DNA of 64,000 nt from Planococcus plakortidis (GTDB lineage Bacteria > Bacillota > Bacilli > Bacillales_A > Planococcaceae): NCBI RefSeq assembly GCF_001687605.2, contig NZ_CP016539.2, positions 1,394,501 through 1,458,500 on the forward strand. The letters are read 5' to 3'. The notes below the pieces were generated by a model, which worked only from the letters and a program-made list of their open reading frames with translations, had not been told where the DNA came from and made no database searches. The translations under genes and the position numbers were made by a program. Positions 55,848-64,000 of the stretch are shown here, in pieces (within the stretch, counting starts at the first letter, position 1; every line of letters begins with the position of its first letter).

Positions 55848-58124
55848 ATGAAAGCAAGATCTCGCATCATCGCCTTTTTCCTGCTGGTATTCATGCTCGT
55901 CGGCCTGATCGGCACAACCAGCCTGCCGATCGCTAAAGACATCAATCTCGGGCTTGACCTGCAGGGCGGATTTGAAGTTCTTTACCAAGTCGAACCGCTC
56001 GAAGAAGGGCAGGAAATCACAGAAGAAGTCGTCTCCGACACGACGGATGCGCTGAGAAGCCGCATCGACGTGCTCGGCGTCAGTGAACCGAGTATCCAGA
56101 TCGAAAGCGGCAACCGGATCCGCGTCCAGTTGGCGGGCATCGAAGACCAGTCATCGGCCCGTGAGCTGCTCTCGACAGAAGCGAATCTATCGTTCCGCGA
56201 TGCGGACGATAATGTCATGCTGTCGGGGAACGATCTCAAACAAGGCGGTGCCACGGCCACTTTCAATCAGGAAGGCCAGCCGATCGTCACGCTTGAGCTG
56301 AACGAGCCGGGCAAATTCGCCGAAGTGACTGGCGAAATCGCCCAAAAGCCGGCACCGGACAATGTGCTGGTCATCTGGCTCGATTTTGAGGAAGGCGTCG
56401 ATTCCTATCAGGAAGAACGCCTGGAAGCGGACCCGAAATTCGTTTCCGACCCGCGCGTCCAACAGCGCATCAATTCACCTAGTGTGGAAATCTCGGGATC
56501 CTTCACAGTGGAAGAAACTCAAAACCTGGCAGGTATTTTGAATGCCGGTGCGCTTCCGGTGAAATTGGAGGAAGTGTATTCGACATCTGTCGGTGCACAG
56601 TTCGGTGAACAGGCGCTGGAGCAGACGACATTCGCAGCCGGCATCGGCATCGCGGCTGTCCTCATCTTCATGCTGTTGTTCTACCGCTTCCCTGGAGCGA
56701 TTGCAGCCATCACGCTTTCCGCATACGTCTATTTGATTCTCGTGATTTTCGAATGGATCGGCGGCGTGCTGACCTTGCCGGGCATCGCGGCAATCATGCT
56801 CGGTGTCGGGATGGCAGTGGATGCCAATATCATCACTTACGAACGCATACGCGAGGAATTGCGCACCGGTGAGTCCGTGCGGGATGCATTCCGTGCAGGC
56901 GCCAGATCATCGTTCTCCGCAATCATCGACGCCAATATCACTACGCTCCTCGCTGCGGCCGTATTGTTCTATTTCGGCACCAGTTCCGTCAAAGGCTTCG
57001 CGACGATGTTGATCATTTCCATTCTCGCCAGCTTCCTGACAGCCGTTTGGGGCTCCCGGCTCATGCTCGGCTTATGGGTATGGAGCGGGTTCCTCGACAA
57101 TAAGCCAGGCTGGTTCGGCTTATCGAAAAACAAGATCCACTCGAAAGAAGAGAATCTCCATATCACGGATTTGACGACGCCTTACGACCGCTTTGATTTT
57201 GCCGGCAACCGCCGCAAATTCTTCGCCGCGTCACTTGCGCTCATCTTATCCGGGCTGGCCGTCCTGTCGATCTTCCAGTTGAATCTCGGAATCGATTTCT
57301 CCAGCGGTACGCGCGTGGAAATCACTTCCGAATCCTCGCTTACCCAAGATGAAGTGGAGAGCTTCGTGGAAAGTGCCGGTTATCCGTCAGACGACATCGT
57401 TATGGCGGGAGAAGGCTCTTCCATCGGTGTCGTCCGTTACAGCGAGGAATTCAGCCAGCAGGAAATCGAGGAATTGAAATCCGCGGCTGTGGACGAATAC
57501 GGCATCGAACCTAATGTCTCCACTGTGTCGCCGACCGTCGGCATCGAACTCGCACAGAACGCCATGTATGCACTTGCCATCGCGGCAGTGGGCATCATCA
57601 TCTATGTGGCCTTCCGCTTTGAATGGCGCATGGGCGTGGCTTCGGTCGTTGCACTCCTGCACGATGCATTCTTTATCGTCGCGGCCTTCAGCTTGATGCG
57701 TCTCGAAGTGGACATTACGTTCATCGCCGCTGTCCTAACTATCATCGGTTATTCGATCAACGACACGATCGTCACCTTTGACCGGATCCGTGAGAACATG
57801 CGCCGCGTCAAGAAAATCGAAACCATCGACCAGTTGGAGAGAATCGTTAATACTTCGCTCCGGCAGACCTTGACGCGTTCGATCAATACCGTCATGACGG
57901 TTTTCCTCGTCGTGCTTGCGCTCTTGATCTTCGGTGCTGCATCGATCACGAACTTCTCGATCGCCTTGTTGATCGGCTTGATCGCAGGGACGTATTCTTC
58001 GATCTTCATCGCGGCCCAGATCTGGCTTGTCCTGAAAAAAGGCGAGCTGAAAAAGAAAGGGCCGATCGATATCGAGAAGAAAGAACAAGAGTCCAAATGG
58101 GGCTCCGACGAACCGGTCGTATAA
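55848..58124 (+). CDS. secDF: Protein translocase SecDF, fused
   Basis: A 758-residue fused SecD-SecF of the Bacillus type with about twelve membrane helices. The SecD half has LGLDLQGGFEVLYQV and helices after about residue 265; the SecF half starts near 450 (KFFAASLALILSGLAVLSIF) with LGIDFSSGTRVEI. The family RND-like structure uses proton flow to pull exported proteins. AGGAGG precedes the ATG. The length is slightly above the B. subtilis protein. Confidence 0.96.
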   Translation: MKARSRIIAFFLLVFMLVGLIGTTSLPIAKDINLGLDLQGGFEVLYQVEPLEEGQEITEEVVSDTTDALRSRIDVLGVSEPSIQIESGNRIRVQLAGIEDQSSARELLSTEANLSFRDADDNVMLSGNDLKQGGATATFNQEGQPIVTLELNEPGKFAEVTGEIAQKPAPDNVLVIWLDFEEGVDSYQEERLEADPKFVSDPRVQQRINSPSVEISGSFTVEETQNLAGILNAGALPVKLEEVYSTSVGAQFGEQALEQTTFAAGIGIAAVLIFMLLFYRFPGAIAAITLSAYVYLILVIFEWIGGVLTLPGIAAIMLGVGMAVDANIITYERIREELRTGESVRDAFRAGARSSFSAIIDANITTLLAAAVLFYFGTSSVKGFATMLIISILASFLTAVWGSRLMLGLWVWSGFLDNKPGWFGLSKNKIHSKEENLHITDLTTPYDRFDFAGNRRKFFAASLALILSGLAVLSIFQLNLGIDFSSGTRVEITSESSLTQDEVESFVESAGYPSDDIVMAGEGSSIGVVRYSEEFSQQEIEELKSAAVDEYGIEPNVSTVSPTVGIELAQNAMYALAIAAVGIIIYVAFRFEWRMGVASVVALLHDAFFIVAAFSLMRLEVDITFIAAVLTIIGYSINDTIVTFDRIRENMRRVKKIETIDQLERIVNTSLRQTLTRSINTVMTVFLVVLALLIFGAASITNFSIALLIGLIAGTYSSIFIAAQIWLVLKKGELKKKGPIDIEKKEQESKWGSDEPVV

Positions 58125-58136
58125 GTTTAATAGGAG

Positions 58137-58179
58137 AAAGGGACAGGGTATAGAGTAGTGATACCTTGTCCCTTTTTTT
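58137..58179 (+). terminator. Terminator of secDF
   Basis: AAAGGGACAGGGTAT pairs with ATACCTTGTCCCTTT (one G-T) and is followed by a T-run. Confidence 0.93.
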
Positions 58180-58230
58180 ATGGAGTCAGCGGCAAGGTAT
58201 ACGAAGCCTGAAAAAGAAGGGATGGTTCAT

Positions 58231-58671
58231 ATGAAAATGCAATGGCTCTTATTGCTCGGTCTTGTTTTTGCCATCATCATCGCTATTTTTGCCGTCTTTA
58301 ATGTCGATAATGTGCCGGTCAATTATGTGTTCGGCGAAGCTGAGTGGCCGTTGATTTTGGTCATTCTTGTCTCCGCATTGCTCGGGTTCCTGCTATCGAG
58401 CATCCTCGCCATGACGCGCAACTACCAATTGAAGCGCAAGGTAAAGACGCTCCAGAAGGAAGTGGCGGTCAAGGAATCGCTCATCGCGACACAGCAGAAC
58501 GAAATCGCTGAATACCAGAAAGCGGGCGTCACGCCTGACCCGATGGTGGTCACGGGAGAAGAGCGGGTGCATGATGAGGACGAAGCGCTCCGGTCGCAGC
58601 CCAAACGGGACGAGTTCACCACCACCGATACACAAGATCGCCGGACGGACACACGCCGCGACGAATTGTAA
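58231..58671 (+). CDS. LapA family membrane protein (YrvD position)
   Basis: A 146-residue protein with two N-terminal helices (about 4-22 and 38-60), the DUF1049/LapA pattern FAVFNVDNVPVNYVFGEAEW, a coiled coil (about 65-95), and a polar charged tail. E. coli LapA/LapB work in LPS assembly, but the Gram-positive role is unknown. Between secDF and recJ as yrvD in B. subtilis. ATG 58231 is best spaced from AGAAGGGAT. Confidence 0.78.
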   Translation: MKMQWLLLLGLVFAIIIAIFAVFNVDNVPVNYVFGEAEWPLILVILVSALLGFLLSSILAMTRNYQLKRKVKTLQKEVAVKESLIATQQNEIAEYQKAGVTPDPMVVTGEERVHDEDEALRSQPKRDEFTTTDTQDRRTDTRRDEL

Positions 58672-58677
58672 AAAATG

Positions 58678-58708
58678 AACCTTTCGGCTAAGCGCCGAAA
58701 GGTTTTTG
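58678..58708 (+). terminator. Terminator after the LapA-family gene
   Basis: AACCTTTCGGC / GCCGAAAGGTT, 11-bp perfect stem, loop TAAGC, followed by TTT. Confidence 0.88.
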
Positions 58709-58755
58709 TCTGCCCGCCGATGTTGTATAATGTACGGGTGAGGAAGTGAGAACCA

Positions 58756-61098
58756 ATGATTGAATCGAAAAAAAGATGGCAATTGACAAGCCCGGATGAA
58801 CAAGTCGTGCAGAGCTTGCAGGAAGCGCTGTCCTTATCTTCCGTGCTGGCGAAAATCCTCGTCACGCGGGGCATCGATACGGTCGGGAAAGCGCAGGAGT
58901 TTCTGGATGTGGAGTTGTCCGGCATACATAACCCGTTTCTGATGAAGGATATGGACGTCGCAGTGGCGCGTATCCAACAGGCGATTGAAGCGGAAGAGAA
59001 AATTCTCGTCTACGGTGATTACGATGCAGACGGAGTCACCAGTACGACGGTCATGATGACGGTGTTGCAGGATTTGGGTGCCGATGTCAGTTTCAAGATC
59101 CCGAACCGCTTCGACCATGGCTACGGCCCGAATGCGAAGCTGTTCAAGGAAGCGCACGCGGAAGGCATCAACTTGATCGTCACGGTCGATAACGGCGTAT
59201 CAGGAATCGAGCCGGTGCGCTTGGCGAATGAACTTGGGATGGACGTCATCATCAGCGACCACCACGATATCGGCGATGAACTCCCTGAAGCGCTCGCGAT
59301 CATCCATCCGCGCCACCCGGAAGGCGAGTATCCGTTTGGTGAACTGGCTGGCGTAGGCGTGGCCTTCAAGATTGCCCAGGCGCTATACGGAGATATCCCG
59401 GACCATTTGACCGAGCTGGTCGCGATCGGCACGATTGCCGATTTGGTGCCGTTGCATGGGGAGAACCGCGTGCTCGTCAAAGAAGGCTTGCGCGCCTTGC
59501 AGGATTCGCCGATGCCCGCGATTGCAGCGCTCGCGGATGTAGCGGGCGTCAAGCAGCGCGATATCACCGAAGAGACAATCGGCTTCATGTTCGGCCCGCG
59601 CATCAATGCGATCGGCCGTCTGCAATCGGCGGACCCGGCCGTACGGATGTTCATGACCGACGACCCAGCGGAAGCGAGATCGCTTGCGGACGGTTTGGAC
59701 GTCTTGAACAAAGAACGCCAGGCAATCGTCAAGGCGATTTCACAGCAAGCGATCGAACAAGTCGAGGCGCGTTACGGCGAGCAGCTGCCGCATGTCATCG
59801 TCGTGGCCCAGGAAGGCTGGAATCCAGGCGTGGTCGGCATCGTCGCTTCGAAATTGACCGAGAAATTCTACCGCCCGTCCATCGTCCTGTCGCTCGATTT
59901 GGCAAACGACAAAGCGAAAGGCTCGGCGCGCAGCATCGAAGGCTTCCATCTCTATAATGAACTTGCCAAAAACCGGGACATCCTGCCGCATTTCGGCGGG
60001 CACCCGATGGCAGCTGGCATGACGCTCGCTGCAGAACATGTCGATGAGCTGCGTGAACGTTTGAACGAACAAGCAAAAACTGTATTGACCGCTGAGGATT
60101 TGGTACCGGTCGTGTCGATCGATATTCCGGTTACCTTGGATGAGGTGAGCACGGATACCATCGAAGGCATGCGCCGCCTCGCCCCGTTCGGGATGGGCTT
60201 TGCCAAGCCGAAGTTTTATTTGAACGGCGTGAAAGTGGCGGGCATCCGTAAAATCGGTGCCAGCCAGGCTCATCTGAAGATGGAGCTGGCGCAAAACAGT
60301 TCCACCTTAGATGCGGTCGGTTTCGGCATCGGCGAGCTCGGCGATGAATTGACGCCTGATGTGAAGATCGATGTCATCGGTGATTTGCAGATTAACGAAT
60401 GGAACGGTCGTAAAAAGCCGCAGCTATTGGTGGAGGATATCCGCACGGACGAATGGCAATTGTTCGACATCCGCGGCATCCGCCAAGTGAGCCGCTGGTC
60501 GAAGCTCATCCCGAAACAGAACCAGGTGTTCGTCGCATTCCAGAAAGAGACCGAAGCGGTGTTCCGCTCGCTGCTCGACGGCCCGATCGTCCCGGCACAA
60601 TCCTTGTCGGAGTCCGGTTCTGCGCAAGACCATCTCGTGCTATTGGACCTGCCGGATTCAGAGGAGCAGCTGTCGTCCGTCCTTAAGCAAGTGCGGCCGA
60701 AGCGCGTCTATGCCCATTTCTATGCACAGGAATCCCACTATTTCGAGCGTATCCCGGACCGCGAGCAGTTCAAATGGCTATTCGGTTTCGTCAAGAAGCG
60801 CGGCAGCTTCGACTTCAAAAAGAACGGTGATGAACTCGCCAAACATAAAGGCTGGAGCCGCGAGACATTATTTTTCATGCTTCAGGTGTTTTTTGAACTT
60901 GGTTTTGTTACACTTAACAATGGAATTACCGAGATTGCACAGGCTCCGGGAAAACGCGACCTGTCGGAAGCGCCGGCTTATAAGAAGCGCGAGCGTCAGA
61001 TTGCCTTGGAACAGAAGCTCTTGTATGCATCCTATCGGGATCTAAAAGACTGGTTCGACGCCCAAGTGTCAGCCAAGGAGGAAGAATTATGGATTTAA
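58756..61098 (+). CDS. recJ: Single-stranded-DNA-specific exonuclease RecJ
   Basis: A 780-residue 5'-3' exonuclease. DHH family motifs: [33 protein letters not shown], and DHHA1 with [15 protein letters not shown] domain and a long Firmicute-specific C-terminal extension follow. A TATAAT (58726-58731) after the upstream terminator is a promoter candidate. It overlaps apt by 10 nt. Confidence 0.95.
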   Translation: MIESKKRWQLTSPDEQVVQSLQEALSLSSVLAKILVTRGIDTVGKAQEFLDVELSGIHNPFLMKDMDVAVARIQQAIEAEEKILVYGDYDADGVTSTTVMMTVLQDLGADVSFKIPNRFDHGYGPNAKLFKEAHAEGINLIVTVDNGVSGIEPVRLANELGMDVIISDHHDIGDELPEALAIIHPRHPEGEYPFGELAGVGVAFKIAQALYGDIPDHLTELVAIGTIADLVPLHGENRVLVKEGLRALQDSPMPAIAALADVAGVKQRDITEETIGFMFGPRINAIGRLQSADPAVRMFMTDDPAEARSLADGLDVLNKERQAIVKAISQQAIEQVEARYGEQLPHVIVVAQEGWNPGVVGIVASKLTEKFYRPSIVLSLDLANDKAKGSARSIEGFHLYNELAKNRDILPHFGGHPMAAGMTLAAEHVDELRERLNEQAKTVLTAEDLVPVVSIDIPVTLDEVSTDTIEGMRRLAPFGMGFAKPKFYLNGVKVAGIRKIGASQAHLKMELAQNSSTLDAVGFGIGELGDELTPDVKIDVIGDLQINEWNGRKKPQLLVEDIRTDEWQLFDIRGIRQVSRWSKLIPKQNQVFVAFQKETEAVFRSLLDGPIVPAQSLSESGSAQDHLVLLDLPDSEEQLSSVLKQVRPKRVYAHFYAQESHYFERIPDREQFKWLFGFVKKRGSFDFKKNGDELAKHKGWSRETLFFMLQVFFELGFVTLNNGITEIAQAPGKRDLSEAPAYKKRERQIALEQKLLYASYRDLKDWFDAQVSAKEEELWI

Positions 61099-61601
61099 AG
61101 CAATATATTACGATTGTAGAAGATTGGCCGAAGCCAGGAATCAAGTTCAAGGATATTACATCCTTGATGGACAGCGGCGAAGCCTATAAATACGCAACGG
61201 ATCAAATCGTCGCCTATGCGAAGACGGTCGATGCAGAACTCATCGTCGGGCCGGAAGCGCGCGGCTTCATCATTGGCTGCCCTGTCGCTTACGCACTTGG
61301 AATTGGCTTTGCGCCAGTCCGCAAAGAAGGCAAGTTGCCGCGTGAAGTGATTCGCGCACAATACGGCCTGGAGTACGGCACAGACGTGTTGACGATGCAT
61401 AAGGATGCCATCAAACCAGGACAGCGCGTCTTGATCACGGATGACCTTTTGGCTACCGGCGGAACGATCAATGCGACGATCAACTTGGTTGAGCAGCTCG
61501 GCGGCGTTGTGGTCGGCTGCGCATTTTTGATCGAATTGACCTATTTGGATGGCCGCAAGAACCTCGACGGCTACGATGTCACGACTTTGATGCAATATTA
61601 A
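61089..61601 (+). CDS. apt: Adenine phosphoribosyltransferase
   Basis: A 170-residue purine salvage enzyme turning adenine and PRPP into AMP. PRPP motif [23 protein letters not shown] and [10 protein letters not shown] are typical. GGAGG upstream inside recJ. In B. subtilis apt is directly followed by relA; here another gene lies between. Confidence 0.97.
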   Translation: MDLKQYITIVEDWPKPGIKFKDITSLMDSGEAYKYATDQIVAYAKTVDAELIVGPEARGFIIGCPVAYALGIGFAPVRKEGKLPREVIRAQYGLEYGTDVLTMHKDAIKPGQRVLITDDLLATGGTINATINLVEQLGGVVVGCAFLIELTYLDGRKNLDGYDVTTLMQY

Positions 61602-61602
61602 G

Positions 61603-61640
61603 AAAATCACCTTGCCTTTTCGGGCAAGGTGATTTTTTTT
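61603..61640 (+). terminator. Terminator after apt
   Basis: AAAATCACCTTGCC / GGCAAGGTGATTTT, 14-bp perfect stem, followed by TTTT. Confidence 0.95.
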
Positions 61641-61690
61641 CTGAAGGTAGGGTATGGTAGAGAAAGAAACTTGCGAGAGGGGTGATTTCC

Positions 61691-63244
61691 ATGATCGAAT
61701 TGGACAGACGGTATGACCCTGTGCAAAACAATGAATTGATCGGGCAGCTGCTAAACGATGCGACTCCTCTAGAACAAACCACCAGGGAGACCGAAGCATT
61801 GTTCAATGACATCAAGAAAGACCTTCCCCGCGCTCGTATCAAACGGCCAGTCCATTTTTTCGAGAAGCTCTGGTCTGTTTTTGCCGATGAGTACGAAGTG
61901 GCCGATGACAACGGCTATGGCACCATCGTGTTCGGGCAGGACCTGTTTCCGGAGTGGAAAGGCAAGCTCGACCGCGAATACAAAAAACTTGATTCGACGA
62001 TTAACCGGCGCGTCAATATACGCGATTACGGCGCGGTCGGGGACGGCATCACCGATTGCACGGAAGCATTCAAAAAAGCGATCGGCAACGGCCGCGTGGA
62101 AGTGACGGTTCCGCCTGGCATCTATATCGTCAAAGGCATCCGCGTCCCGTCCTGGAGCCGGATCGTCGGGGCCGGAAAGACCGCTTCGGTCATCAAACTG
62201 CATCCAAAAGCACCGAAACGTTCCCGTTTATTGACGAACTCCAATTACGTGACCGGCAACCGCAATATCTCGATCGAAAGCTTGAGCCTCGATTGGAATG
62301 TGGAACGGCTCGGCCAGGCAGAACGCACGAGTGCCTGGGGCAATTATTCGAGCTGCGTGACGTTCGCCGGCGTCACCTATGGCTGGGTGCGCGATGTCGA
62401 AGCGATCAATCCCGGGCTGCACTGCGTCGATATCACATCGCCGCTTTATAATTACGCAGGCGACGGCATGCGCGGGAGGGGCGGCAGCAAGTATATTTGG
62501 GTCGATAAAGTGAACGGCTTCGGCTTCGGGGACGATGGCTTGACGACCCACCACAGCGATTATGTCTTCGTCTCGAACTGCCATTTTTCCGATCCAAGCG
62601 GAAAAGCCCATAAAAAAGGCTTTTCGAACTCCAACGGCATCGAAATCGATGACGGCTCGAGGCATATTTGGCTGTTCAATAATTCCACCACGCGCTGCTT
62701 CGGCGGCATCGAGATCAAAGCGCACGCAAACTCATCAGCTGCCTCCGGCGTCTTCATTTCCGGGCACCTGTCGGTCAACGACAACCGATCCTTCAACTTC
62801 CGCCATATCGGCCACCATCTCCGGGAAGACCCGGAATCCCTGTCGGCCTATAATATCAAAGCGCAACGGCTGGTGTCCCTGGCGCCGGTCGAGACGCGGC
62901 TGTACAAGGATTCATCTCCGCGCTCGCTGGTCATTTCCGGCTACCGCAATGTGGCCATCAACCGTTTCTTATTTGAAGGCGATCCGCTCTATGATTACAA
63001 AGGACGGCCGGCATCCGCCGTGCAATACCGGGCTGAGCATATTTCGCTGTCCAATGGCGTAGTACGCGGCTTCCGCACGGCGGGCTCGGACATCTCCATC
63101 ATGGGGGGGCAGCAAAGCGCGCGCAACGTCCGCGTCAAGAACATCCTGAGTGTCGACTCGGCGAACAAGACCGTCGCGGTCGGCGATGACAGCAAATGGA
63201 TCATGGTCGACGGCATCCGCAAGCAGAAAGCTGACCGCCTGTAG
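61691..63244 (+). CDS. Right-handed parallel beta-helix (pectate lyase-like) protein
   Basis: A 517-residue protein. Residues about 105-140 (RRVNIRDYGAVGDGITDCTE and VEVTVPPGIYIVKG) are the start of a pectate-lyase-3/glycosyl hydrolase 28-type beta-helix, and the following GFGDDGLTTHHSDYVFVSNC carries a GDD-x-x-T core that is like catalytic GH28 aspartates. No signal peptide is visible; the first about 100 residues are an unknown helical domain. Similar proteins include phage tail-spike/pre-neck appendage-like YobO. It is inserted between apt and rel with its own terminator upstream, so recent gain is likely. ATG 61691 follows GAGAGGGGTG. Confidence 0.78.
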   Translation: MIELDRRYDPVQNNELIGQLLNDATPLEQTTRETEALFNDIKKDLPRARIKRPVHFFEKLWSVFADEYEVADDNGYGTIVFGQDLFPEWKGKLDREYKKLDSTINRRVNIRDYGAVGDGITDCTEAFKKAIGNGRVEVTVPPGIYIVKGIRVPSWSRIVGAGKTASVIKLHPKAPKRSRLLTNSNYVTGNRNISIESLSLDWNVERLGQAERTSAWGNYSSCVTFAGVTYGWVRDVEAINPGLHCVDITSPLYNYAGDGMRGRGGSKYIWVDKVNGFGFGDDGLTTHHSDYVFVSNCHFSDPSGKAHKKGFSNSNGIEIDDGSRHIWLFNNSTTRCFGGIEIKAHANSSAASGVFISGHLSVNDNRSFNFRHIGHHLREDPESLSAYNIKAQRLVSLAPVETRLYKDSSPRSLVISGYRNVAINRFLFEGDPLYDYKGRPASAVQYRAEHISLSNGVVRGFRTAGSDISIMGGQQSARNVRVKNILSVDSANKTVAVGDDSKWIMVDGIRKQKADRL

Positions 63245-63361
63245 CCCCTGGGGTATTTTCCAGAGAGTTGTGAAAATATCCAAAAGCTTTACTTTTCAGC
63301 GGAAAGTTATCTATAATAAAGGAATACTCTTCTGGAAATAATTAAAGCAAGGTGGGCAATT

Positions 63362-64000
63362 ATGGCGAAAGATCAAGTGAGAACAGTTGAAGATGTATTC
63401 GAGATGGTTGCGTCCTATATGAATGCAGAACATGTAGGAACGATAAAAAAGGCGTACCAGCTTGCCTATGAAGCCCATGATGGCCAATTCCGGAAATCCG
63501 GCGAACCGTATATTGTGCATCCGGTGCAGGTGGCCGGGATCCTCGCAGAACTGCAAATGGATCCGGCCACCGTCGCAGCGGGTTTTTTGCATGATGTCGT
63601 AGAAGACACCGACGTCAGCCGCGAAGACATCGTCCGCGAATTCGATGAGGAAGTCGCATTATTGGTCGATGGCGTCACGAAACTCAGCAAGATCAAGTAC
63701 ATGTCGAAAGAAGAACAGCAGGCGGAAAACCACCGCAAGATGTTTGTCGCGATGGCGCAGGATATCCGCGTCATCCTCATCAAACTGGCCGACCGGCTGC
63801 ACAATCTGAGGACCTTGAAATACCAATCGGTCGAAAAGCAGCGCATCAAGGCGAACGAGACGCTGGAGATTTTTGCGCCGATTGCACACCGCCTCGGGAT
63901 CAATACGATTAAATGGGAGCTTGAAGACACGGCTCTCCGTTATTTGAACCCTCAGCAATATTACCGCATCGTCAATCTGATGAAGAAGAAACGCACGGAG
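63362..64000 (+). CDS. rel: GTP pyrophosphokinase/hydrolase Rel, N-terminal part
   Basis: The first 213 residues of the bifunctional stringent response enzyme; the rest is beyond the window. The HD hydrolase domain is intact: [12 protein letters not shown] and [21 protein letters not shown] at 63312-63317 is the likely -10; AAGGTGGG precedes the ATG. Confidence 0.95.
   Translation, partial: MAKDQVRTVEDVFEMVASYMNAEHVGTIKKAYQLAYEAHDGQFRKSGEPYIVHPVQVAGILAELQMDPATVAAGFLHDVVEDTDVSREDIVREFDEEVALLVDGVTKLSKIKYMSKEEQQAENHRKMFVAMAQDIRVILIKLADRLHNLRTLKYQSVEKQRIKANETLEIFAPIAHRLGINTIKWELEDTALRYLNPQQYYRIVNLMKKKRTE

Overview
The window is a chromosomal stretch from a low-to-mid GC Firmicute of the Planococcaceae, most likely Planococcus or Planomicrobium. 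Gene order follows the Bacillus subtilis backbone from tig to rel almost step by step, and ribosome binding sites are strong AGGAGG types. The places where B. subtilis keeps sporulation genes are empty or refilled, which fits a non-sporulating member. This assignment rests on gene order and protein recognition from memory, not on a search.

Layout. 1-3.4 kb: end of a YdcF-like protein, an OsmC protein, a TPR protein (ysoA position) and trigger factor. 3.5-7.9 kb: clpX, lon, engB. 7.9-8.8 kb: a gene-free block with two repeat elements. 8.8-15.1 kb: the haem operon hemAXCDBL, in which hemL carries an in-frame TAG at codon 30. 15.3-22.4 kb: an AbrB-family membrane protein, a T-box-controlled valS, two RimK-like ATP-grasp genes on the minus strand, and folC. 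22.5-36.7 kb: a diguanylate cyclase followed by a type IV pilus cluster (three minor-pilin-like genes, a small membrane protein, a VanW-type protein, pilB, pilT, pilC, major pilin, pilM, pilN, pilO, prepilin peptidase). 37-38.5 kb: an AbgT transporter on the minus strand. 38.9-44.2 kb: maf, radC, mreBCD, minCD. 44.2-45.8 kb: a repeat-filled block without genes. 45.8-50 kb: rplU, prp, rpmA, a Spo0B-like gene, obg, pheB, pheA. 50-64 kb: niaR on the minus strand, ruvAB, queA, tgt, yajC, comN, secDF, a LapA-family gene, recJ, apt, a right-handed beta-helix protein and the start of rel.

How the parts work together. The first third handles protein folding and turnover and tetrapyrrole synthesis. 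The centre builds a surface pilus that both extends and retracts (PilB plus PilT), with a membrane diguanylate cyclase at its head. The mre/min genes set cell shape and the division site. The last third covers ribosome maturation (L21, L27 and its processing protease, Obg), aromatic amino acid and NAD control, Holliday junction repair, queuosine tRNA modification, Sec export and the stringent response.

Most unusual points. (1) A roughly 90-nt element present in four tandem 244-bp units between minD and rplU and once, inverted, between engB and hemA. Its stems stay paired by compensatory changes, so it looks like an undescribed structured RNA or mobile DNA/RNA element. (2) A separate family of six interspersed palindromes in long and short forms, with covarying terminal arms. 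(3) The hemL nonsense codon. (4) Loss of sporulation genes at several conserved positions while a Spo0B-like gene is kept. (5) AT-rich, probably fast-evolving genes inside the pilus operon.
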